A program made the position numbers and the translations under genes. Shown here piece by piece: positions 42,405 to 50,639 of a stretch of DNA of 64,000 bases; positions within the stretch are counted from its first letter, which is position 1; every line of letters starts with the position of its first letter. Source of the stretch: an uncultured Pseudodesulfovibrio sp. (GTDB lineage Bacteria > Desulfobacterota > Desulfovibrionia > Desulfovibrionales > Desulfovibrionaceae); contig NZ_OY760059.1 of assembly GCF_963662885.1 (NCBI RefSeq), positions 744,001 to 808,000 of the forward strand. The letters are read 5' to 3'. A model generated the notes under the pieces. The model had not been told where the DNA came from, made no database searches, and worked only from the letters and a program-made list of their open reading frames with translations.

Positions 42405-43676
42405 ATGTCCAATACCGTCAAGGTACAACCGGACCTTAAGTTCGTTAAAGAGTTGCAAGCCGTAGGCGGCGACTCCCTGAAGAAGTGCTACCAGTGCGCC
42501 ACCTGTTCGGTGGTCTGTCCCCTGTCCCCCGCCGACAGCCCGTATCCCCGCAAGGAGATGGTCTGGGCCCAGTGGGGTCTCAAGGACCGCCTGGTCAATG
42601 ATATGGATATCTGGCTCTGCCACAACTGCGGCACCTGTTCCGATCTGTGCCCGCGCGGTGCCAAGCCGGGCGACCTGCTGTCCGCCCTGCGCAACATGGC
42701 CTACCGCAACATGGCCCCGCTGCCGATCATCGGCAAGTGGATGTCCAGCTCCAGCGGCCTGCTGCCCCTGGCCCTCATCCCGGCGATCATCTACGCGCTG
42801 ATCTGGGCCTTCCAAGCATCTCGCCTCGGTTCCTTCCTGCCGACCTTCGAGTTCGACCACGCCACGCACGCGTGGAAGGCTGTCGCGGACGGTCAGATCG
42901 CCTTCGGCGGCCTGTTTGTCGGTGACTACTTCATCGACCCGATCTTCGGCCTGGTCTTCCTGTTCATGCTCTGGGGCTTCTATGCAGGCGTCCGGAACAT
43001 GCTCAAGGCCTTTGATGATCAGCCCAAGACCTTCATCGTGGGCCGCAAGGGCGAGCCGAGCTTCTGCTCCTGCCTGATCGATACCGTCAAGTACGAGATC
43101 CTCCAGCACACCCAGTTCCTGGATTGCAACGACGAGGATTCCGACGAACTCGATATCAAGCGCGCTTCGGGTCACCGCTGGCTCATGTTCGCCTTCATCG
43201 CCCTCATGGTCGTCACCGGCGTTGTTGCCGCTGGCCACTGGGGTGGCTGGTTCTTCCGCCAGATCGGTCTGGAGAGCCTGGGCAACATCCTCGCCGCCAT
43301 CGGCCACACCCCGATGCCCTGGTGGTCCCCGATCAAGCTGCTGGCCTACGTCGGCGCTGGTCTGGGCATCTACGGCCTCATGGCCCTGACCAAGCGTCGG
43401 GTTAACCTGGATCAGTCCAAGCAGTCCTCCAGCTGGTACGATTGGTACCTGCTGACTCTGATCTGGACCATCTTCCTGACCGGTGTCGGAGCCTTCGTGT
43501 TCCGTCTGCTGGGCGTGGCCCTGTTGGCCTACCCCATCTACTTTGTGCATCTTATCGGCGTATTCATGCTGCTCGCGTACCTGCCGTGGTCCAAGTTGGG
43601 CCACCTGGTCTACCGCACCGTGGCTCTGTCCTACGCCAAGAAGATTGGCCGCATCCCCATGGGCGCCGACAAATAG
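42405..43676 (+). CDS. qmoC: QmoC, membrane subunit of Qmo complex
   Basis: 423-residue fusion of HdrC- and HdrE-like parts. Cys28/31/34/38 (CYQCATCSVVC) and Cys72/75/78/82 (CHNCGTCSDLC) hold two [4Fe-4S] clusters. From about residue 110 there are six or so hydrophobic helices with conserved His (cytochrome b-type), for quinone reaction at the membrane. ATG 42405 follows TAGGAGGT; ten bases separate it from qmoB. QmoC links the menaquinone pool to QmoA/B. Confidence 0.96.
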   Translation: MSNTVKVQPDLKFVKELQAVGGDSLKKCYQCATCSVVCPLSPADSPYPRKEMVWAQWGLKDRLVNDMDIWLCHNCGTCSDLCPRGAKPGDLLSALRNMAYRNMAPLPIIGKWMSSSSGLLPLALIPAIIYALIWAFQASRLGSFLPTFEFDHATHAWKAVADGQIAFGGLFVGDYFIDPIFGLVFLFMLWGFYAGVRNMLKAFDDQPKTFIVGRKGEPSFCSCLIDTVKYEILQHTQFLDCNDEDSDELDIKRASGHRWLMFAFIALMVVTGVVAAGHWGGWFFRQIGLESLGNILAAIGHTPMPWWSPIKLLAYVGAGLGIYGLMALTKRRVNLDQSKQSSSWYDWYLLTLIWTIFLTGVGAFVFRLLGVALLAYPIYFVHLIGVFMLLAYLPWSKLGHLVYRTVALSYAKKIGRIPMGADK

Positions 43677-43727
43677 TCGGCCTGGGTGAACATAAAAAAG
43701 AAGCTTACTTAGTTAAGGAGGCATCAA

Positions 43728-44387
43728 ATGGCTGAAGCTAAGGTATTCCCCATGAACGCTTTTGTGTCTGTGCTGCGCGGCGAGGCCGCCGACCAGACTC
43801 AGCTCGATATGCTGGCTTACATCACCCAGGCTGAAACTCTGGACGCGGACGTCGCCCCTGTGGCGCAGGCCCTGTCCAAGGCCTGGATCTACGAACAGGA
43901 ACCCGGCCTGACCGCCTATGCCGAGGGTGACATCTCCAAGCTCGGCAACCAGGTCAAGATCGAGGCTCTGCCCGAGTCCGAGGCCGCCCGCGCCAAGGGT
44001 GTCCTGGACATCCTGGCCGGTCTGAAGGCCGAAAACGCCGCTCTCAAGGCCCAGGTCGAAACCCTGGAAGCCGAGAAAAAGGCGCTGGCCGACAAGATCG
44101 GTCCCATGGAAGCCAAGATCAAGACTGTTGACGCGGCCAACGCCGCCGGTGAGCAGAAGGTCACCGTGGCCTCCACCAAGCTCGACGAAATGACCAAGAA
44201 GCTCAACGACCTCATGGCCGAAGTGGAAAAGGTCAAGAGCCAGGGCGTGGTCGTGGCCGGTGTTGCCGGCGCGGCCGGTGACGCTGCCGCTCCCGCGGAC
44301 GGCGGCATGGCCTCCGGCCCCGATGTCGGTGGCGAGCCCGAGGCCGACTTCGGTCTGGGCGGCGACGCGTTCGGCGGCGATTGGTAG
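43728..44387 (+). CDS. qmoD: QmoD-type accessory protein of the qmo operon
   Basis: 219-residue, acidic protein with no signal peptide. Residues 1-95 form an alpha-rich domain (MNAFVSVLRGEAADQTQLDM), residues 95-180 a long coiled coil (GLKAENAALKAQVETLEAEK and TKLDEMTKKLNDLMAEVEKV), and the C-terminus is Gly/Ala/Asp-rich ending GGDAFGGDW. Position directly after qmoC matches the conserved fourth gene of Desulfovibrio qmoABCD operons. Its function is not established; a scaffold or assembly role between Qmo and APS reductase is conceivable. AAGGAGG precedes the ATG. A strong terminator ends the operon here. Confidence 0.85.
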   Translation: MAEAKVFPMNAFVSVLRGEAADQTQLDMLAYITQAETLDADVAPVAQALSKAWIYEQEPGLTAYAEGDISKLGNQVKIEALPESEAARAKGVLDILAGLKAENAALKAQVETLEAEKKALADKIGPMEAKIKTVDAANAAGEQKVTVASTKLDEMTKKLNDLMAEVEKVKSQGVVVAGVAGAAGDAAAPADGGMASGPDVGGEPEADFGLGGDAFGGDW

Positions 44388-44411
44388 CCCCGGACCATCC
44401 GACGCAAATAC

Positions 44412-44444
44412 AAAGGCCCCGCGCATCGCGCGGGGCCTTTTTTA
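44412..44444 (+). terminator. Terminator of qmoABCD
   Basis: 13-bp perfect stem (44412-44424 with 44428-44440) around ATC, followed by TTT; 25 bases after the qmoD stop. Confidence 0.95.
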
Positions 44445-44731
44445 ATGCCTTCGGTTCAGGTTGCGATCATTGATGGATGTTTTCTCCGGAAGGGTGGACG
44501 TTCCATAATGAAAGTTAAATTTTGAATGGAACAAAGACCGGGAATATTCAGGCAAAGATGGGGGAAATATTAAAAGATGGTGGAGTAGGGCGCATTGATT
44601 ATGCCCATATGAGTAGAATACGTGGTGATATTGTGGGGTTTTGTCTGTTTTGACGGTGTGATGGGTAAAATTGTCCGGAGCGTTTCTTGCAATGTTAAGA
44701 AGCTAAAGAAAAATTTACCCATGGAGTGGAC
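44445..44731. other. AT-rich intergenic region before the sigma-54-linked gene
   Basis: About 290 bp between the qmo terminator and the gene at 44732. It is clearly more AT-rich than surrounding genes. The only feature supported is a sigma-54-type promoter at 44676-44691. Confidence 0.5.
44676..44691 (+). promoter_or_regulatory. Candidate sigma-54 promoter
   Basis: CGGAGCG-TTTC-TTGCA compares with the consensus TGGCACG-N4-TTGCA: the invariant GG (44677-44678) and GC (44689-44690) are ten bases apart, and TTGCA is perfect. Position is 41 bases before ATG 44732. Confidence 0.5.
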
Positions 44732-45298
44732 ATGAACATTTCCGGTGATTTGACCTCTTCACCGTACGGGTTTGCGGATCTGGTAACCAAAGCCCGCGCC
44801 GGTCGGGAGGATGGGGTATCAAAGGATCTCTTTGTTTCCATAGCCGAAGAAGAGGAGAAGCAGCGCCAAGGGGCGAATCAGGGCGCTGTATCCTTGCCGG
44901 GCGGGATGTCGCAGGAGGACCGGGACAAGGTCGAGATGCTCAAGAGCAAGGCCGAAGCCATTGCTTCTCAGGCGGAAAACGGGCTGACATCCGGGCAGGA
45001 AGCTGAAATCCGTCATATTCAGAAGCAGATTAGTCAGATATCCAAAATGCCCATGGGGGAAAACCTGGTCGCGAAGGCCAAGGATCAAGCCCAGGCAAGG
45101 AAGGCTGAAAACGAGTCCTTTGACGACCAGAACGATCCGACGAAAGATAGGCGGGATGGGCAGCTTCCCGGAGATCCGAATCGTCTGGACATGGCCGATC
45201 AGCCTGGCAACCGAATGCTCCAGCAAAACGCCTTTGTCACTTCGGTGAAAACCGCCGGTGCCGGTTTGGGTTCCTCCGGTTTCAAGAGTAGAACGTAA
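44732..45298 (+). CDS. Hypothetical hydrophilic protein, sigma-54-type promoter
   Basis: 188-residue soluble protein with no signal peptide, membrane segment or known domain. It is polar (many Gln, Glu, Asp, Lys), with probable coiled helices at about residues 60-120 (DKVEMLKSKAEAIASQAENG and EAEIRHIQKQISQISKM), and disordered, Gly/Ser-rich ends. ATG 44732 follows GGAG at proper spacing; GTG 44726 is possible. Upstream lies a candidate sigma-54 promoter. In Desulfovibrio many flagellar and export genes use sigma-54, and the unfolded, helix-plus-linker composition would suit an exported flagellar or secretion substrate; this is a guess. Confidence 0.7.
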   Translation: MNISGDLTSSPYGFADLVTKARAGREDGVSKDLFVSIAEEEEKQRQGANQGAVSLPGGMSQEDRDKVEMLKSKAEAIASQAENGLTSGQEAEIRHIQKQISQISKMPMGENLVAKAKDQAQARKAENESFDDQNDPTKDRRDGQLPGDPNRLDMADQPGNRMLQQNAFVTSVKTAGAGLGSSGFKSRT

Positions 45299-45396
45299 TT
45301 TCGCGAGGGGCCGCGACCGGTCCACCGCTACGCAACCGCTTCACCGCACTCGATCATCGAGACTTAAATGCTGCTTGGTGAAAGTGAGGTGGCAGG

Positions 45397-45428
45397 AAAA
45401 AGGCCCTCCCGTTTCGGGAGGGCCTTTT
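45397..45428. terminator. Bidirectional terminator
   Basis: AAAAAGGCCCTCCC, GTTTC, GGGAGGGCCTTTT: it serves the rightward hypothetical gene and the leftward SDR gene, whose stop is 27 bases away. Confidence 0.9.
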
Positions 45429-45454
45429 GTTTGTTTCTGATTCTGTGTGTGGAA

Positions 45455-46210
45455 CTATTTGTCGCGCGAGATGGCGAAGGGAGCGAAGGCCTGCTGCACG
45501 GGCATGACCTCGAGGGAATTGATGTTCACGTGCGCGGGCAGGTTGGTGGTCCAGAACACGCATTCGGCGATGTCCTCGGGCGTGATCGGCTGCGTGCCTT
45601 CATACACCTTGTCGGCGGCCGCCTTGTCGCCCTTGAACCGGACCACCGAGAATTCGGTTTCGCACAGGCCGGGTTCGATGTTGGTCACGCGGACCTTGGT
45701 GCCGAGCAGGTCAGCGCGCAGGTTCTTGGAGAAGTGATTGACGAAAGCCTTGGTGCCGCCATAGCAGTTGCCGCCCGGGTAGGGGTAGGTACCGGCGACG
45801 GAGCCGAGGTTGACCACGTGGCCCACGTTGCGTTCCACCATGCCGGGAAGCACGGAGCGGGTCATGTAGGTCAGTCCCTTGATGTTCGTGTCGATCATGG
45901 TTTCCCAGTCGTTCAGGTCGCAGGCTTGTGCAGGCTCCAGGCCCAGGGCGAGACCCGCGTTGTTGACCAGCACGTCGATCTTGGCGAATTCCTCGGGCAG
46001 GCTCTTGATGGCCTGCTCGCATGCCTCGCGGTCCCGGACGTCAAAGACCAGGGTATGCACTTTTGCCGGGGCCAGATCAGCCTTGAGTTCCTTGAGGCGT
46101 TCTTCGCGGCGGCCGGTGATGACCAGGTTCCAGCCCTCGGAGGCGAAGCGGCGGGCCATGGATTGGCCGAATCCGGCGGTGGCACCGGTGATGAGTATGG
46201 TTTTTGCCAT
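45455..46210 (-). CDS. SDR family oxidoreductase (YdfG-like)
   Basis: 251-residue short-chain dehydrogenase. The cofactor motif TGATAGFG with Arg in TGRREERL suggests NADP(H). The structural NNAG is at about residue 87, and the catalytic Ser (LGSVAGTYPYPGG) and Tyr-x-x-x-Lys (CYGGTKAF) are present. Overall layout is closest to YdfG-type 3-hydroxy acid/serine dehydrogenases and malonic semialdehyde reductases; substrate is inferred. ATG 46210 follows AAGGAG. Divergent from the liv operon across a 344-bp region. Confidence 0.88.
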   Translation of the reverse strand: MAKTILITGATAGFGQSMARRFASEGWNLVITGRREERLKELKADLAPAKVHTLVFDVRDREACEQAIKSLPEEFAKIDVLVNNAGLALGLEPAQACDLNDWETMIDTNIKGLTYMTRSVLPGMVERNVGHVVNLGSVAGTYPYPGGNCYGGTKAFVNHFSKNLRADLLGTKVRVTNIEPGLCETEFSVVRFKGDKAAADKVYEGTQPITPEDIAECVFWTTNLPAHVNINSLEVMPVQQAFAPFAISRDK

Positions 46211-46554
46211 TGGTGAGCTCCTTTACATGTATGAACATACGTGCGCTGTTCCGCGCACCTTGTGAACGGTCCTGATTCTGGCATGATCGCGTCTGGAAGT
46301 CACGAATTCACAATAAAACGCATTTTTGCCCGCGCATTTCCGGGATCCGAAAGAACAAAATTCACCGTATTTTCATTTTTGCCAAATTTTCACCTGATGA
46401 TCGATAAATAGGGCGAGTATTAGACTTTTTTTGCCAAATAAGGTACGTAGTAGCGTCTAATTCCTAAATGACCGTCATTTCAGTGATTGAAATGGTGACC
46501 AGGGGCTCGGCCCCTTGTTGTGGCGGATGATTTCTACTATTTAATTAGGTAAAT
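46211..46554. other. Divergent regulatory region between SDR gene and liv operon
   Basis: 344 bp, AT-rich. Features: a dyad CATTTCA-N5-TGAAATG at 46476-46494, and next to it a small GGGGC-TCG-GCCCC hairpin at 46502-46514. TTGCCA near 46430 and TCTAAT near 46455 could be a promoter with wide spacing. The livG ribosome-binding site is weak (TTAGGT). The first 180 bases from the SDR start show poly-T/A tracts and nothing more. Confidence 0.5.
46476..46494 (+). promoter_or_regulatory. Palindrome upstream of liv operon
   Basis: CATTTCA (46476-46482), five bases, TGAAATG (46488-46494): a perfect 7-bp dyad about 60 bp before livG. A likely repressor or activator site, regulator unknown. Confidence 0.45.
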
Positions 46555-47310
46555 ATGGCAAATCTCACTCTTGATGACATCTGTGTCCGTTTCGGCGGGT
46601 TGCAGGCCTTGACCGACGTCGCCTTTTCGGTATCCGAAGGCGAGGTCGTGGGACTGATCGGCCCCAACGGAGCGGGCAAGACGACGGTATTCAACGTTAT
46701 CACCGGGGTCTACAAGGCGTCCAGCGGCTCGGTCTCCTACGACGGCACGAAGATCACCGGGCTGCGTCCCTATCAGGTCCTGTCCATGGGCATCGCCCGG
46801 ACTTTTCAGAACATCCGTCTCTTCCAGAACATGACCGCCCTGGAGAACTGCATGGTCGCCCAGCACAGCCGGTCCAAGACCGGCGTGGTCGGCGCGATAC
46901 TTCGCAGCCCTTCGCAGCGTCGCGAGGAGGAGCAGATCATCGACAGGTCCCAGAAGGCGCTCGATTTCATGGGCCTGGGCCACATGACCGACGAGGTGGC
47001 CTCGAACATGCCCTACGGCCACCAGCGCCGGCTCGAGATCGCCCGCGCCCTGGCCAGCGAACCGCACACCATTCTGCTGGACGAGCCCGCGGCCGGTCTG
47101 AACCCGGCCGAGTCCAAGGAGCTGATGGAGTCCATCGGCCGCATCACCAACCTGGGTATCAACGTGCTCATGGTCGAACACGACATGAAGGTCGTCATGG
47201 GCATCTGCAACCGCATCGTCGTCCTGGATCATGGCGTAATGATCGCCGAGGGGCTGCCTGAAGAGATTCAGAAGAACCCCGACGTGATTGAGGCATATTT
47301 GGGCCAGTAG
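46555..47310 (+). CDS. livG: Branched-chain amino acid ABC transporter ATPase LivG
   Basis: 251-residue ATP-binding subunit. Walker A GPNGAGKTT, Q-loop TFQNIRLFQNMT, signature-like YGHQRRLEIARAL (LivG group lacks a classical LSGGQ), Walker B ILLDEPAAGLNP, and switch His in VEHDM. Powers import of Leu/Ile/Val with LivF. Unusually it is the first gene of the group; the order is livG-livK-livH-livM-livF. A weak ribosome-binding site precedes ATG 46555. Confidence 0.95.
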   Translation: MANLTLDDICVRFGGLQALTDVAFSVSEGEVVGLIGPNGAGKTTVFNVITGVYKASSGSVSYDGTKITGLRPYQVLSMGIARTFQNIRLFQNMTALENCMVAQHSRSKTGVVGAILRSPSQRREEEQIIDRSQKALDFMGLGHMTDEVASNMPYGHQRRLEIARALASEPHTILLDEPAAGLNPAESKELMESIGRITNLGINVLMVEHDMKVVMGICNRIVVLDHGVMIAEGLPEEIQKNPDVIEAYLGQ

Positions 47311-47348
47311 AGAGGCTGGCTGAACCGCAACGAATGGAGAGAGTGTTT

Positions 47349-48500
47349 ATGAAACGTTTAGTGGTATTCGCAGTTGCTCTGCTCGCTCTGGGCCTGCTCC
47401 TGGCGGGCTGCGGCGGCGAAGAGAAAAAAGCCGAACAGGTCCTCAAGATCGGTACCATGTCCCCGCTGACCGGTCCCTACGCCGCCGACGGCAACGATAT
47501 CCGCCAGGGTGCCGAGATCGCCGTGGAGGTCGTCAACGAGGCCGGCGGCATTCCCGGATTTTCCAAGATCGAAGTCGTTTCCGAAGATACCGCCTGCGAT
47601 CCGAAGCAGGCCGTTGCTGCAGCCAACAAGCTGATCAACGAGAAAGTGCCCGCCGTTGTCGGCGCGTATTGCTCCAGCTCGACCATTCCCGCCTCCGAGA
47701 CCCTGGCCGAGGAAAATATTTTCATGCTGACTCCGGCCTCCACCAACCCCAAGGTCACCGAGCGCGGCCTGAAGTACATGTTCCGTACCTGCGGTCGTGA
47801 CGACCATCAGGCTCCGGCCGCCGTCAAGTTCATGAAGGACGTCGAAGGCGTGAAATCCGTCTTCATCGTCGACGACAAGACCACCTACTCCCAGGGCCTG
47901 GCCGAAGGCGTTGCCACCGCTGCCGAAGCCGCCGGCATCAAGGTTCTGGAACACGACCACGTCAACCAGGGCGACAAGGACTACTCCGCCGTGCTGACCA
48001 AGGTCAAAGCCGCCAACCCGGACCTGTTCTACATTTCCCTGCAGAACTCCGCCACCGGCGCGCTCATGGTCATCCAGGCCAAGCGTATGGGCATCGACGC
48101 CATCCTCATGGGCCAGGACGCCGTCTACCACCCGAAACTCATCGAAATCGCCAAGGGTGACTCCGAGGGCATGTACTGCACCTTCGGCGCCATCGACAAG
48201 AACGCTCCCAAGTACAAGGAGTTCTTTGCCAAGTACAAGGCCAAGACCGGCAACGAGCCCGGCGCTTACTCCGCCTACGCCTTTGACTCCGCCACCGCGT
48301 ACCTGATGGCCCTCAAGGCCGCCGGTACCACCGATCCCGCCAAGGTCCGCGACGAGCTGCTCAAGCTCGACTTCACCGGCGCCTCCAAGCAGATCAACTA
48401 CCAGGAGAACGGCGACTCCGGCTCCAACTACACCGTGTACAAGGTCCAGGACGGCAAGTTCGTGCCTTACTGGAACTCCCTGACCGGCGAAAAGCTCTAG
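47349..48500 (+). CDS. livK: Branched-chain amino acid-binding lipoprotein LivK
   Basis: 383-residue periplasmic receptor. Lipoprotein signal MKRLVVFAVALLALGLLLAGC with Cys at 21. The type I periplasmic fold begins IGTMSPLTGPYAADG and includes GAYCSSSTIPASETLAEENI and FDSATAYLMALKAAG, all typical of LivJ/LivK. ATG 47349 is chosen for the signal peptide and GGAGAG upstream; ATG 47334 would add five residues. A 28-base perfect palindrome follows and probably keeps this message more abundant than the permease part. Confidence 0.94.
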   Translation: MKRLVVFAVALLALGLLLAGCGGEEKKAEQVLKIGTMSPLTGPYAADGNDIRQGAEIAVEVVNEAGGIPGFSKIEVVSEDTACDPKQAVAAANKLINEKVPAVVGAYCSSSTIPASETLAEENIFMLTPASTNPKVTERGLKYMFRTCGRDDHQAPAAVKFMKDVEGVKSVFIVDDKTTYSQGLAEGVATAAEAAGIKVLEHDHVNQGDKDYSAVLTKVKAANPDLFYISLQNSATGALMVIQAKRMGIDAILMGQDAVYHPKLIEIAKGDSEGMYCTFGAIDKNAPKYKEFFAKYKAKTGNEPGAYSAYAFDSATAYLMALKAAGTTDPAKVRDELLKLDFTGASKQINYQENGDSGSNYTVYKVQDGKFVPYWNSLTGEKL

Positions 48501-48520
48501 ACCCCAACCCGTCTAACCAA

Positions 48521-48548
48521 CCGGGGCCCCGCTCGAGCGGGGCCCCGG
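48521..48548 (+). terminator. 28-base perfect palindrome between livK and livH
   Basis: CCGGGGCCCCGCTC and its exact complement form an uninterrupted palindrome. There is no T-tract, so it is better seen as an mRNA-stabilising or partial-termination hairpin inside the operon. Confidence 0.6.
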
Positions 48549-48561
48549 ATACTGGAACAAC

Positions 48562-49464
48562 ATGGACTTTTTTCTTCAACAGCTGATCAACGGTATCACC
48601 CTCGGTGGCGTTTACGCCCTCATCGCCCTGGGCTACACCATGGTCTACGGCATCATCCAGCTCATCAACTTCGCGCACGGCGAGTTCTTCGCCGCGGGCG
48701 GATACATGGGCGTGATCCTGATCTCCTATCTTTCCTCGCAGGGGGTGAACCCCTACGCCTGTCTGGCCATCTCCCTGGTCCTGTCCATGGCCTACTGCGC
48801 ACTGCTGGCCATGGCCGTGGAACAGCTCGCCTACAAGCCGCTCCGGCAGGCCTCGCGTCTGGCCGCGCTGCTGTCCGCGCTGGGCATGTCCATCTTCCTG
48901 CAGAACGGGCTGATGCTCACCCAGGGCGTGTATGACCGTCCCTATCCCACGGAGATCACCTCCGGCGGGTTCGAGATCGGGGCCATCTCCATCTCCTACA
49001 TGCAGATTTTCATCGTGGCGTTGACCGCCTTCCTGCTTGTGGGCCTGAACATTCTGGTCTTCAAGACGAGGATCGGCCGGGCCATGCGCGCCACGGCCCA
49101 GGACAAGGTCATGTCCGCCCTGGTCGGTATCAACTCCAACCGGATCATCGCCCTGACTTTTGCCGTGGGCGCTGGGCTTGCCGCCGCAGCGGGCATCATG
49201 GTCGGCCTGTACTACGGGTCGGTCAACTACACCATGGGGTTCGTGCCCGGCATCAAGGCGTTCGCCGCGGCCGTGCTCGGCGGCATCGGCAACATCACCG
49301 GCGCTCTGGTCGGCGGGCTGATCATCGGCATGGTAGAAATCTTCGCCGCCGGATACATCTCCGGCGAGTACAAGGACGTGTTCGCCTTCATCATCCTGAT
49401 CGGCGTGCTGTACTTCAAACCCACCGGCATCATGGGAGAGAACGTTGACGATACGCGAGTCTAA
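48562..49464 (+). CDS. livH: Branched-chain amino acid ABC permease LivH
   Basis: 300-residue inner-membrane protein with eight or so helices. The family start FLQQLINGITLGGVYALIALGYTMVYG and the coupling-loop region VLGGIGNITGALVGGLIIGMVE are clear. Forms the channel with LivM. Overlaps the livM start by 20 bases, indicating translational coupling. Confidence 0.95.
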   Translation: MDFFLQQLINGITLGGVYALIALGYTMVYGIIQLINFAHGEFFAAGGYMGVILISYLSSQGVNPYACLAISLVLSMAYCALLAMAVEQLAYKPLRQASRLAALLSALGMSIFLQNGLMLTQGVYDRPYPTEITSGGFEIGAISISYMQIFIVALTAFLLVGLNILVFKTRIGRAMRATAQDKVMSALVGINSNRIIALTFAVGAGLAAAAGIMVGLYYGSVNYTMGFVPGIKAFAAAVLGGIGNITGALVGGLIIGMVEIFAAGYISGEYKDVFAFIILIGVLYFKPTGIMGENVDDTRV

Positions 49465-50635
49465 ACGACTGTGGCTTGCCTGCGGCGTCGGGCTGGCCTG
49501 GTTCCTCCTGCTGCTGTGGCCGCTGCTCGGCATCAAGCCCGATACCCTGGAATTCGCCACGACCTTCAAGGTCTTCGGCTATGTGGCCGTAGCCGCCGTG
49601 TTCATCATGTTCTTCTATCAGGTCAAGGAGGCGGGCTACCTCGACGCCGTGGGCGGACCCGCCAAGCAGGCCACCACCGCGCTGGGCAAGGCCTATGACA
49701 AGGCACCCACCTGGTTGCTGCTGGGCATTGTCCTGGCCGCTGCCATCGTCTACCCCCTGGTCACCGGGCGCTATGCTCACGACGTGGCCATCAGCGTGCT
49801 TATTTACGTCTGCCTCGGTCTGGGGTTGAACATCGTCATCGGCCTGGCCGGCCTGCTCGACCTCGGGTACATCGCCTTCTACGGTGTGGGCGCGTACACC
49901 TACGCCATCCTGAGCATCAACTACGGCATTTCCTTCTGGCTCTGCCTGCCCATCGCGGCGATCATCGCGGCCATCGCGGGCTGCATCATTGGCTATCCGA
50001 CCCTGCGCATGCGCGGCGACTATCTGGCCATCGTCACATTGGGCTTCGGTGAAATCGTCCGGCTCATCCTGAACAACTGGATGTCCCTGACCAACGGCCC
50101 CAACGGTATCCTGTCCATCCCCCGGCCCGAGCTTTTCGGCTACGAATTCCGCTCGCTGTCGAGCATGTATTATATCATCCTCGGCCTGGCCGTGCTGACC
50201 ATCCTGGCCGTGTACCGGCTCAACTATTCGCGCATCGGGCGTGCCTGGGAGGCCATCCGCGAGGACGAGACCGCAGCCGAGCTCATGGGCGTGAACACCT
50301 TCCTGCTCAAGCTGCTGGCCTACGCCATGGGCGCGACCTTCGCCGGTATCGCCGGGGCGTTCTTTGCCGCGCGCATGAAGTTCGTCGGCCCTGAATCCTT
50401 CACCTTCCTGGAATCCGCCATGGTCCTGGCCATGGTCATCCTCGGCGGCATGGGGTCCATCCCCGGCGTCATCCTCGGCGTACTCGCCCTGGTAGCCCTG
50501 CCCGAGCTTTTCCGTGAATTCGAACTCTACCGCATGCTCGTGTTCGGCGGGGCCATGACCCTGATGATGCTCGTGCGTCCGGCCGGTATCTGGCCGGCCA
50601 AGCGCGTCGGCCGACGGTCCGAGGAGGCGGAGTAG
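49445..50635 (+). CDS. livM: Branched-chain amino acid ABC permease LivM
   Basis: 396-residue permease. It has an N-terminal extension of about 110 residues with three helices before the conserved core (GLGLNIVIGLAGLLDLGYIAFYGVGAYTYA, then RIGRAWEAIREDETAAELMGVN, the EAA-like coupling loop). TTG 49445 appears to be the start: GGGAGAG lies six bases upstream and no ATG/GTG in frame is close. It ends four bases before livF. Confidence 0.93.
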   Translation: MTIRESKRLWLACGVGLAWFLLLLWPLLGIKPDTLEFATTFKVFGYVAVAAVFIMFFYQVKEAGYLDAVGGPAKQATTALGKAYDKAPTWLLLGIVLAAAIVYPLVTGRYAHDVAISVLIYVCLGLGLNIVIGLAGLLDLGYIAFYGVGAYTYAILSINYGISFWLCLPIAAIIAAIAGCIIGYPTLRMRGDYLAIVTLGFGEIVRLILNNWMSLTNGPNGILSIPRPELFGYEFRSLSSMYYIILGLAVLTILAVYRLNYSRIGRAWEAIREDETAAELMGVNTFLLKLLAYAMGATFAGIAGAFFAARMKFVGPESFTFLESAMVLAMVILGGMGSIPGVILGVLALVALPELFREFELYRMLVFGGAMTLMMLVRPAGIWPAKRVGRRSEEAE

Positions 50636-50639
50636 CGAC

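Noticed and set aside
38774..42421. 1215-codon open frame on the minus strand across qmoA and qmoB
   Set aside because: It is antisense to well-identified qmo genes; long open antisense frames arise from biased codon use here.
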